In this document: piece by piece, positions 1-5,592 of the stretch | How positions within the stretch are numbered: position 1 is the stretch's first letter | How the letters are laid out: every line of letters begins with the position of its first letter | NCBI GenBank assembly: GCA_030824835.1 | Contig: JAPJRA010000135.1 | Span: forward strand, 2,550 to 8,141 | Length of the DNA stretch: 5,592 bases | Direction of reading: 5' to 3' | DNA from: Geminicoccaceae bacterium | GTDB taxonomy: Bacteria > Pseudomonadota > Alphaproteobacteria > Geminicoccales > Geminicoccaceae | Notes under the pieces: generated by a model | Databases searched by the model: none | The model's input: the letters and a program-made list of their open reading frames with translations, nothing else | Told to the model about the DNA's origin: nothing | Position numbers and translations under genes: made by a program

Positions 1-1465
1 GCTCGACCAGCTGGCGCGAGATCGCGAGCCCGAGCCCGGTGCCACCGAAACGCCGGGCGGTGTCGGCATCGGCCTGGGCGAAGGGCTTGAACAGCCTGGC
101 CAGCGTCGCCGGTGCGATGCCGATGCCGGTATCGCGCACGGCGAAGCGCACCGTGCAACGCTGGGGCTCGTCGGCGGTCACCTCGACCAGAAGCTCGACC
201 CGGCCACGCTCGGTGAACTTCACCGCGTTCGAGAGCAGGTTCAACAGGACCTGGCGGATGCGACCGTCGTCGCCCTCGACCCAGGCCGGCAGGTCCGGGT
301 CGAGGGTCGCATCCAGCGTCAGGTCCTTCTGCGAGGCGATCGAGACCATGATCGCGCAGGCGCTGCCGACGGTGCCGGCCAGCGACAGCGGCGCCCAGGA
401 GAGCTCCAGCTTGCCGGCCTCGACCTTGCTGAAGTCCAAGATGTCGTTGATCACCGTGAGCAGCGTCTCGCCCGAGGCCTTGATCATCGCCAGGCGCTGG
501 CGTTGCCGCGGGCTCAGATCCTCGCTCATCAGCAGGCGCGAGAAGCCGATGATGGCATTCATCGGCGTGCGGATCTCGTGGCTCATGTTGGCGAGGAACA
601 GCGACTTGGCCTGGTTGGCGCGGTCGGCTGCCCGTCTCGACTGGTCGAGCTCGGCGTTGAGCTTGCCGAGCACGACGTTGCGCTGCAGCAGCTCCCGCTC
701 GACCGCGCGCAGCTCGGTCACGTCGTCGAACACCCAGAGCCGGCCACGCACCCGACCACCCGCCAGGGGCACCGTGGCGACGCGGTAGGTGACGGCGGGC
801 TCGCCGGGCAGCTCCCAGTACCAGTCGAGCACCGTACCGCCCTCGGCCAGCACGGCTGAGGCGCGCCGACCCACATCCGAGGCCGGGTCGACGCGGCCCA
901 GCAACCCCTGGAAGCCGGCTCGCAGGCGCACGGGGTCGACCTCGCCGGCCGCGAGCCCCAGGAGCGACGCGGCCGGGCCGTTGACGAGCGCCGGGCCGCC
1001 ATCGTCGTCGACCAGCACGATCGCCTGCGGAACGGTCGCCATGATCGCCGACAGGCGGATCATCGGGTGCTCGGCGAGCACCTCCGCCGGCGTGCTCGGC
1101 GCCAGCGCATGGAGGGCGGCGGCGATCCCCGGCCCTGGCTCCGCCAGCCATGCCGGGAGCTGCGCCTCGGTGCTCCAGCCGAGCAGCAGGCCGTCGACAT
1201 CTCCCAGCGCCGCCAGCATCCAGACGCCGGGCGGTGCCGGCAACTGGACACGCAGGGCCGCGGGCAGCCGATGCCCCTGGCTGGTGCGCTCGACCGTGAT
1301 TCCGTTGGCACCGGTCGGGCGGCCCAGGCGCAGGCTGCGCAGCGACTCCAGCGGCGGCTCGGCAGCGGCGACCAGCGCCCGCGCGTCCCCGGGATCGGGC
1401 CAGGCCAGCGACAGGGCGAAATCCGCGCCGGTCAGGCGCGCCAGCGCCGTCAGCCGGTCGACCAT
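1..1465 (-). CDS. PAS-domain sensor histidine kinase, C-terminus cut by window edge
   Basis: A sensor kinase that should autophosphorylate on a histidine and pass the phosphate to a response regulator not in this window. The ATG at 1463-1465 opens a frame of 488 codons with no stop before the left edge. Residues 1-130 are an unassigned N-terminal region with a faint GAF-like look. A PAS domain spans about 137-251, ending in the typical FDDVTE, followed by a helical, probably coiled-coil linker (about 250-285). The H-box NMSHEIRTP carries the phospho-acceptor His296. The ATPase domain shows an N-box (Asn413 in LLSNAVKFT), a G1 box (DTGIGIAP from Asp445) and a G2 box (FGGTGLGL from Phe473). No transmembrane segment is apparent, so it is probably cytoplasmic. 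The start lies 7 bases past the hydrolase stop with no clear Shine-Dalgarno sequence, so translational coupling is likely. The missing part may be just the end of the ATPase domain, or may include receiver domains. Kinase identity is very secure; the signal is unknown. Confidence 0.95.
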   Translation of the reverse strand, partial: MVDRLTALARLTGADFALSLAWPDPGDARALVAAAEPPLESLRSLRLGRPTGANGITVERTSQGHRLPAALRVQLPAPPGVWMLAALGDVDGLLLGWSTEAQLPAWLAEPGPGIAAALHALAPSTPAEVLAEHPMIRLSAIMATVPQAIVLVDDDGGPALVNGPAASLLGLAAGEVDPVRLRAGFQGLLGRVDPASDVGRRASAVLAEGGTVLDWYWELPGEPAVTYRVATVPLAGGRVRGRLWVFDDVTELRAVERELLQRNVVLGKLNAELDQSRRAADRANQAKSLFLANMSHEIRTPMNAIIGFSRLLMSEDLSPRQRQRLAMIKASGETLLTVINDILDFSKVEAGKLELSWAPLSLAGTVGSACAIMVSIASQKDLTLDATLDPDLPAWVEGDDGRIRQVLLNLLSNAVKFTERGRVELLVEVTADEPQRCTVRFAVRDTGIGIAPATLARLFKPFAQADADTARRFGGTGLGLAISRQLVE

Positions 1466-1472
1466 CGCCGCG

Positions 1473-2288
1473 TCAGCCCGTGCCGTCGAGGAACCCGGCG
1501 ACCAGCGCCGTGATCGCGGCGGGTGCCAGCATATGCGGCAGATGGCCGGCGAAGGCGACCTCGTGCAGCCGGGAGCCCGGAATGTTGGCGTGCAGGTAGT
1601 GGGCCACGGGCGCCGGCACGGCGATGTCCGCGGTGGCCTGCAGGATCAGGGTCGGGACGGACAGCCTGGGCAGGATCGAGCGCATGTCGCTCGTGAAGAT
1701 CGTCCGCAGGCTGGCCTGGGCGATGTCCGGCCGCAGCGAGCGCAGGAACTCGGCATATTCGGCGGCGACGCCCGGCCTGTCCGGATTGCCCGCCACCTGG
1801 GTCGAGAACCCGGCCGCCCAGGCCTGATAGTCGGTGGCCATGGCGGCGAGCACCCCCTCGATGTCCGCGGCCTCGAAGCCGCCCACGTAGCCGGGGGCAT
1901 TGAGATAGCGCGGCGAGGCGCCGATCATGACCAGCCGCCGGCAGCGGTCCGGCTCGGCGATGGCGACGATGGCCCCCAGCATCCCGCCGACCGAATGGCC
2001 AACCAGCGAGAAGCGGTCGGCCGCCAGCTCGTCGACCAGGGCCAGCACGTCGTCGGCATAGTCGTGCAGCGACGCGTAGCGCGCAGGAGTATACTCATCG
2101 ATCATCGAGCGGCCGGAGCCCACGTGATCGAAGGTCACCGTCCGATAGCGGTCGCGCAGGCTCTCGACCTGATGGCGCCACACCGTCTGCTGGGTGCCGA
2201 ACCCATTGAGAAAGACCAGCGTCTCCGACCCTGCACCATCGACGGTGGCACCCAGACGCGAGCATAGAGGCCCATGGACCATGGCCAT
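1473..2288 (-). CDS. RsbQ-family alpha/beta hydrolase
   Basis: A 271-residue serine hydrolase-fold protein of the RsbQ/KAI2/D14 group. From memory of the B. subtilis RsbQ sequence, it shares [10 protein letters not shown] near the oxyanion loop (RsbQ has GFGCDQSVW), FDHVGSGRS (FDYVGSGHS), VGHSVGG at the nucleophile elbow, SPRYLN followed by GGFE at the lid start, LILQATADI around the acid, and GHLPHM around the histidine. The inferred catalytic triad is Ser99, Asp221 and His249, nearly matching RsbQ Ser96, Asp219 and His247 in spacing. No signal peptide is seen, so it is probably cytoplasmic. In Bacillus, RsbQ is a positive regulator needed by the PAS phosphatase RsbP; here the partner would be the PAS kinase encoded 7 bases downstream. 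The ATG at 2286-2288 is preferred over the in-frame ATG two codons later because an AAGGAA lies 10 bases upstream. A purely metabolic esterase role cannot be excluded, but the match extends well beyond generic fold motifs. Confidence 0.93.
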   Translation of the reverse strand: MAMVHGPLCSRLGATVDGAGSETLVFLNGFGTQQTVWRHQVESLRDRYRTVTFDHVGSGRSMIDEYTPARYASLHDYADDVLALVDELAADRFSLVGHSVGGMLGAIVAIAEPDRCRRLVMIGASPRYLNAPGYVGGFEAADIEGVLAAMATDYQAWAAGFSTQVAGNPDRPGVAAEYAEFLRSLRPDIAQASLRTIFTSDMRSILPRLSVPTLILQATADIAVPAPVAHYLHANIPGSRLHEVAFAGHLPHMLAPAAITALVAGFLDGTG

Positions 2289-2513
2289 GCTGTCGTATTT
2301 CCTTGCTTAGGCCGAGGACGCCAGCGGATATTGCGCGCTATCAGCAAGCTACCCCCATACTGTTGCCAAACCAATGCGTTCAATAGGGCAATTCGGTGCC
2401 GTGCCGGCCCATATTTCGAGAGACGGGTGCTCGCCGCTGCGGCCATGCGCGCAGGGCCGTAGAATCGGCAGACGGTCGTGCACCTGGCGGCCAAGCATTC
2501 GAAAGCGGGGACC
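2289..2513. promoter_or_regulatory. Divergent intergenic region between hydrolase-kinase unit and CDF gene
   Basis: These 225 bases separate divergently transcribed genes and must hold the promoters of both units if each is transcribed from here. The stretch at about 2325-2425 is clearly less GC-rich than the flanking genes. I found no convincing sigma70-type -35/-10 pair on either strand. The best element is a minus-strand TTGGCA (plus positions 2364-2369), with no good -10 at the proper distance. An imperfect palindrome lies at 2327-2342. No terminator-like hairpin with a T-run is seen. If the CDF gene starts at the GTG at 2478 instead of the ATG at 2514, the region shrinks to 189 bases. 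Confidence 0.4.
2299..2304 (-). promoter_or_regulatory. Ribosome binding site of the RsbQ-like gene
   Basis: On the minus strand this reads AAGGAA, 10 bases before the ATG at 2288. It supports that start rather than the ATG two codons downstream. Confidence 0.6.
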
Positions 2514-3509
2514 ATGGCAGCGCACGCAGGCTCCAAGAAAGTCATCTATGCCGCCCTGATCGGCAATTCCCTGATCGCGGTGACCAAGTTCTTGGCCGCC
2601 GGCTACACCGGCAGCTCGGCCATGCTGAGCGAGGGCGTGCATTCGGTGGTCGACACCGGCAACGAGCTGCTGCTGCTGTACGGGCTGCGGCGGTCGGCCG
2701 TGCCGCCCGACAGCCAGCACCCGCTGGGCCATGGCCGCGAGCTCTACTTCTGGGCGTTCATCGTGGCGCTGCTGGTGTTCGCGCTGGGTGCCGGGATCTC
2801 GTTCTATCAGGGCATCGTGCATGTCCTTGCCCCGGAGCCGATCGAGAGCGCGACCGTCAACTACATCGTGCTGGGTTTGTCGTTCCTGTTCGAAGGCGGG
2901 TCGTGGTGGGTGGCGCTCAAGGAGTTTCGCCAGACCAAGGGCGAGCTCGGCTATTTCGAGGCCATGCGGCGCAGCAAGGACCCGACCACCTTCACCGTGC
3001 TCTTCGAGGACACGGCGGCGTTGCTCGGCCTGGCCATTGCCGCGGCCGGAATCTGGGCGGCGCAGACATTCGACATCCCCGAGCTGGATGGGGTCGCCTC
3101 GATCGGGATCGGCATCGTGCTGGCGCTCACCGCGGTGCTGCTCGCACGAGAGACCAAGGGATTGCTCATCGGCGAGCGGGCCCACCCGAAGCTGCAGGCG
3201 TCGCTGCTGCACATCGCGGGCGACGATGCGGTGGTGCACCGGGTCAACGGTGTGATCACCGTGCACCTCGCGCCCAACCAGATCGTGGCGGCACTCAGCG
3301 CCGAGTTCGAGGACCGGACGACCGCGCCCGAGATCGAGGCCTACGTCGCGCGTGTCGAGGCGCGGGTTCGTGCCGCCCACCCCGACGTCACGGTCCTCTA
3401 CGTCAAGCCGCAGACAGCCGAGGCGTGGCGGCAGCAGGAGGCGCGGATGCGCCGCGGCGCCGATGCGGCTACAGCAGCAGCGCCAGCGGATCCTCGACCA
3501 GCTGCTTGA
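2514..3509 (+). CDS. Cation diffusion facilitator transporter, ZnT9 (SLC30A9)-like
   Basis: An inner-membrane divalent metal transporter, presumably proton-coupled efflux; the metal (Zn, Mn, Fe, Co) cannot be read from sequence. With the ATG at 2514 it has 331 residues. Six hydrophobic segments lie at roughly 9-29, 33-57, 78-102, 113-134, 160-183 and 193-212, followed by a cytoplasmic domain (about 215-300). TM2 carries the metal-site pair His43/Asp47 in [14 protein letters not shown]5 reads [10 protein letters not shown], where Asp166 is present but the residue four before it, usually His in zinc CDFs, is Val162. The TM2, TM4 and TM5 motifs (HSxxDT, PIES, DPxT..LxEDTAA) match human ZnT9 as I recall it. 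A GTG at 2478 would add 12 residues (343 total), but neither start has a strong ribosome site; I chose the ATG because relatives begin close to SKKVIYAAL. The Ala/Pro-rich tail overlaps the convergent E2 gene by 41 bases. Confidence 0.92.
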   Translation: MAAHAGSKKVIYAALIGNSLIAVTKFLAAGYTGSSAMLSEGVHSVVDTGNELLLLYGLRRSAVPPDSQHPLGHGRELYFWAFIVALLVFALGAGISFYQGIVHVLAPEPIESATVNYIVLGLSFLFEGGSWWVALKEFRQTKGELGYFEAMRRSKDPTTFTVLFEDTAALLGLAIAAAGIWAAQTFDIPELDGVASIGIGIVLALTAVLLARETKGLLIGERAHPKLQASLLHIAGDDAVVHRVNGVITVHLAPNQIVAALSAEFEDRTTAPEIEAYVARVEARVRAAHPDVTVLYVKPQTAEAWRQQEARMRRGADAATAAAPADPRPAA

Positions 3510-4773
3510 ACACCTGCAGGAACTGGGCGCCCAGCGCACCGTCGACGACGCGGTGGTCGGTCGACAGGCTGACCGACATCACCGTGGCGATCTTGATCTC
3601 GTCGCCCTTGACCACCGGCCGTTTCTCGCCCGCACCCACGGCCAGGATGCACGCCTGCGGCGGGTTGATCACGGCCAGGAAGTCCTTGATGCCGAACATG
3701 CCGAGATTGGAGATAGAGAAGCCGCCGCCCTGGAACTCCTCGGGCTTGAGCTTGCCTTCCTTGGCACGCGCCGCCAGGTCCTTCATGGCCGCCGAGATGG
3801 TCGACAGGCCCTTCTGGTCGGCCTTGCGGATGATGGGCGTGATCAGCCCGCCGTCGATGGCGACCGCCACCGAGACGTCGATGTCCTTGTACTGGTAGAT
3901 CTTGTCGCCGCCCCAGGAGGCATTGACGCCCGGGACCTTGCGCATCGCCATCGCCACCGCCTTGATGACGAAGTCGTTGACCGAGAGCTTGTAGTCGGCC
4001 CCGGCGCGGCCGTTGAGCTGGGCGCGCATGGCCAGCAGCGCGTCGAGCTCGCAGTCCAGCGTCAGGTAGAAATGCGGGATCGTCTGCTTGGCCTCGGTCA
4101 GACGCCGCGCGATCACCTTGCGCATGTTGGAGAGCTGGATCTCCTCGAAGTCGGCGCTCAGCGGCCCGGCTGCCGCAGGCTGGGCTGCCGGTGCGGGCGC
4201 GGCCGCCGGAGCCGCGGCCGCGGCCGCCGGCTTGGCCTCCGGGGCGGCCGCAGCGGGCTTGGGTGCCTTCAGCGCCGCCTCGACGTCGACCTTGATGATC
4301 CGGCCGTGCGGGCCGGAGCCGGTTATGGCGCTGAGATCGAGCCCGGCCTGGGAGGCCATGCGACGCGCCAGCGGGCTCGCCGAGATTCGCTCACCACTGT
4401 TGGGAGCTGCCGGGGCGGCAGGAGGCTCCGACGCCGCCGCCTTGGGCTCCGGAGCGGGAGCCGGCTTGGCCTCGCCGTCGGGCTTGGGTGCGGGCGCCGC
4501 CGCCGCGCCGTCGAGGGCGCTCTTGTCCTCGCCTTCCTCGAGCAGCAGGGCGATGGGCTCGTTGACCTTGACACCCTCGGTGCCGCCCGGGACGAGGATC
4601 TTGCCGAGTGTCCCCTCGTCGACCGCCTCGACCTCCATCGTGGCCTTGTCGGTCTCAATCTCGGCGATCACGTCGCCGGACTTGATCGCGTCGCCCTCGT
4701 TCTTCAGCCACTTGGCGAGGTTGCCCTCGGTCATGGTCGGCGACAGAGCCGGCATCAGGATCTTGATCGGCAT
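3469..4773 (-). CDS. pdhC: Pyruvate dehydrogenase E2, dihydrolipoamide acetyltransferase
   Basis: The E2 core of the pyruvate dehydrogenase complex (434 residues, cytoplasmic). It takes the acetyl group made by E1 on its lipoyl arm and transfers it to CoA. In order: one lipoyl domain (about 1-80) with lipoylated Lys43 in [10 protein letters not shown]; a flexible Ala/Pro/Lys linker (about 84-126); a peripheral-subunit binding domain (about 128-165, [11 protein letters not shown] to GRI); a second, very Ala/Pro-rich linker (about 170-203); and the acyltransferase domain (about 206-434) with STDHRVVDG, giving catalytic His407 and Asp411. The start is the ATG at 4771-4773 ([17 protein letters not shown]), the normal beginning of this family; the frame is open upstream, but that sequence overlaps E1-beta and is not E2-like. 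It follows E1-beta by 22 bases. The ending PLALLL is typical. The companion gene and the pyruvate-type sequence argue against oxoglutarate or branched-chain E2. Confidence 0.97.
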   Translation of the reverse strand: MPIKILMPALSPTMTEGNLAKWLKNEGDAIKSGDVIAEIETDKATMEVEAVDEGTLGKILVPGGTEGVKVNEPIALLLEEGEDKSALDGAAAAPAPKPDGEAKPAPAPEPKAAASEPPAAPAAPNSGERISASPLARRMASQAGLDLSAITGSGPHGRIIKVDVEAALKAPKPAAAAPEAKPAAAAAAPAAAPAPAAQPAAAGPLSADFEEIQLSNMRKVIARRLTEAKQTIPHFYLTLDCELDALLAMRAQLNGRAGADYKLSVNDFVIKAVAMAMRKVPGVNASWGGDKIYQYKDIDVSVAVAIDGGLITPIIRKADQKGLSTISAAMKDLAARAKEGKLKPEEFQGGGFSISNLGMFGIKDFLAVINPPQACILAVGAGEKRPVVKGDEIKIATVMSVSLSTDHRVVDGALGAQFLQVFKQLVEDPLALLL

Positions 4774-4783
4774 GGTACGCGTG

Positions 4784-4788
4784 CTCCC
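4784..4788 (-). promoter_or_regulatory. Ribosome binding site of pdhC
   Basis: On the minus strand this reads GGGAG, 10 bases before the ATG at 4773, in the 22-base gap after the E1-beta stop. It supports the short E2 start over the longer open frame. Confidence 0.45.
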
Positions 4789-4795
4789 GGCCGGC

Positions 4796-5592
4796 TCAGC
4801 TGCGGTAGCAGACGGCCTTGGCCGCCGCCACGATGTCGTCGATCTGCGGCAGGGCCAGCCGCTCGAGGTTGGCGGCATAGGGCATCGGCACGTCCTTGCC
4901 GTGCACGCGCACCACCGGCGCGTCCAGCCAGTCGAACGCCTGCTCCATCATCACGGCGGCGATCTCGGCCCCCATGCCGCTCTGCGGCCAGCCTTCCTCG
5001 ACGGAGACGATGCGGTTGGTCTTCTTGACCGACTCGACGATGGTCTCGACGTCGAGCGGCCGGATGGTGCGCAGGTCGATGACCTCGGCCTCGATGCCTT
5101 CCTCGGCCAGCTTCTCCGCCGCCTTCAGCGCCCGCTCCACCATCAGCGAGAAGGCGGTGATGGTGACCTGCGCGCCCTCGCGCACGATCTTGGCCTTGCC
5201 GATCGGGACCGTGAAATCATCGCCCTTGGGCACGTCGAAGCTGTGCCCGTAGAGCACCTCGTTCTCAAGGAAGACGACCGGGTTGGGGTCGCGGATGGCG
5301 GACTTGAGCAGACCCTTGGCATCGGCGGCGCTGTAGGGCGCCACGACCTTCAGGCCGGGGCAGTGCGCGTACCAGGAGCTGTATTCCTGGCTGTGCTGGG
5401 CGGCCACCCGTGCCGCAGCGCCGTTGGGGCCGCGAAACACGATCGGACAGCCCATCTCGCCGCCGGCCATGTAGCGCGTCTTCGCCGCGGAGTTGATGAT
5501 GTGGTCGATCGCCTGCATGGCGAAGTTCCAGGTCATGAACTCGACGATGGGCTTGAGGCCGGCCATCGCCGCGCCCACGCCCAAGCCGGTGA
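4796..5592 (-). CDS. pdhB: Pyruvate dehydrogenase E1 component beta subunit, N-terminus cut by window edge
   Basis: The beta subunit of thiamine-diphosphate-dependent pyruvate dehydrogenase E1, which with E1-alpha decarboxylates pyruvate and acetylates the E2 lipoyl arm. About 264 C-terminal residues are visible; the frame enters from the right edge as [20 protein letters not shown], an internal family motif, so no start is in the window. The pyrimidine-binding domain shows [17 protein letters not shown], with the conserved His in QHSQ at about 5393-5395, then [20 protein letters not shown] and [13 protein letters not shown]. The C-terminal transketolase domain runs from about 5200 to the stop, with [10 protein letters not shown] and [14 protein letters not shown]. 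The gene ends at TGA (4796-4798), 22 bases before E2, so the two are surely co-transcribed; E1-alpha is expected to lie further right. Many alphaproteobacterial PdhB proteins carry an extra N-terminal lipoyl domain; whether this one does cannot be seen here. Confidence 0.96.
   Translation of the reverse strand, partial: TGLGVGAAMAGLKPIVEFMTWNFAMQAIDHIINSAAKTRYMAGGEMGCPIVFRGPNGAAARVAAQHSQEYSSWYAHCPGLKVVAPYSAADAKGLLKSAIRDPNPVVFLENEVLYGHSFDVPKGDDFTVPIGKAKIVREGAQVTITAFSLMVERALKAAEKLAEEGIEAEVIDLRTIRPLDVETIVESVKKTNRIVSVEEGWPQSGMGAEIAAVMMEQAFDWLDAPVVRVHGKDVPMPYAANLERLALPQIDDIVAAAKAVCYRS

Noticed and set aside
39..788. Plus-strand open frame of 249 codons
   Set aside because: It is antisense to the kinase core (H-box to G2 box). 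Its Ser/Arg-rich translation has no family features.
789..2267. Long plus-strand open frame of 492 codons
   Set aside because: It is antisense to the kinase and the RsbQ-like hydrolase, both of which show clear conserved motifs. Its translation is Arg/Gly/Ala/Ser-rich with no recognisable domain, a usual by-product of high GC content.
2349..3539. Minus-strand open frame of 396 codons
   Set aside because: It is antisense to the CDF transporter, which has well-defined membrane segments and metal-site residues. The shadow is rich in His/Arg/Asp and matches nothing.
2396..3898. Plus-strand open frame of 500 codons
   Set aside because: It lies in another frame of the CDF gene and then runs antisense to E2. 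It has no start context and no domain.
4140..4510. Repeated GCC/GGC-rich tracts that could be taken for a nucleotide repeat array
   Set aside because: They encode the Ala/Pro linkers flanking the E2 peripheral-subunit binding domain, a normal low-complexity feature of this family.
4774..4878. Longer E2 start adding 35 residues (upstream ATG at 4878)
   Set aside because: The extra sequence overlaps the E1-beta coding end in another frame and is Arg/Ser-rich. E2 proteins begin at [17 protein letters not shown], and a GGGAG lies 10 bases before that ATG.
3352..5028. Plus-strand open frame of 558 codons
   Set aside because: It is antisense to the E2 gene and part of E1-beta. It is Arg/Gly/Asp/Leu-rich with runs of GRGRR type that mirror the E2 Ala/Pro linkers, so it is a shadow.

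Overview
The window is visibly GC-rich, with strong G/C bias at third codon positions, so nearly every real gene casts long open frames on the other strand. The pyruvate dehydrogenase genes are of alphaproteobacterial type: an E2 with a single lipoyl domain, a peripheral-subunit binding domain and long Ala/Pro linkers, preceded by a separate E1-beta gene. My best guess is an alphaproteobacterium, perhaps of the Rhodospirillales kind. This is inferred from protein character only; no marker gene is present.

Layout, left to right. (i) Positions 1-2288 on the minus strand hold a two-gene unit, read right to left. First comes an alpha/beta hydrolase closely resembling Bacillus RsbQ (1473-2288). 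Seven bases after its stop codon begins a PAS-containing sensor histidine kinase (1-1465), whose C-terminus runs off the left edge. (ii) Positions 2289-2513 are a short divergent intergenic region, less GC-rich than its surroundings. (iii) Positions 2514-3509 on the plus strand encode a cation diffusion facilitator transporter of the ZnT9 (SLC30A9)-like branch. (iv) Positions 3469-5592 on the minus strand hold the end of a pyruvate dehydrogenase operon: E1-beta (4796-5592, N-terminus off the right edge), then E2 (3469-4773) 22 bases later. The CDF gene and the E2 gene converge, and their 3' coding ends overlap by 41 bp.

How the genes work together. E1-beta and E2 are core subunits of the complex that converts pyruvate to acetyl-CoA. 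The transporter is a single-gene unit with no visible functional link to either neighbour. The most interesting part is the hydrolase-kinase pair. In Bacillus subtilis, RsbQ works with the PAS domain of the phosphatase RsbP to signal energy stress. Here an RsbQ-type hydrolase is placed directly upstream of a PAS protein whose output is a histidine kinase, suggesting the same kind of bipartite sensor wired to two-component signalling. There are no RNA genes, mobile elements, CRISPR arrays or confident terminators in the window.
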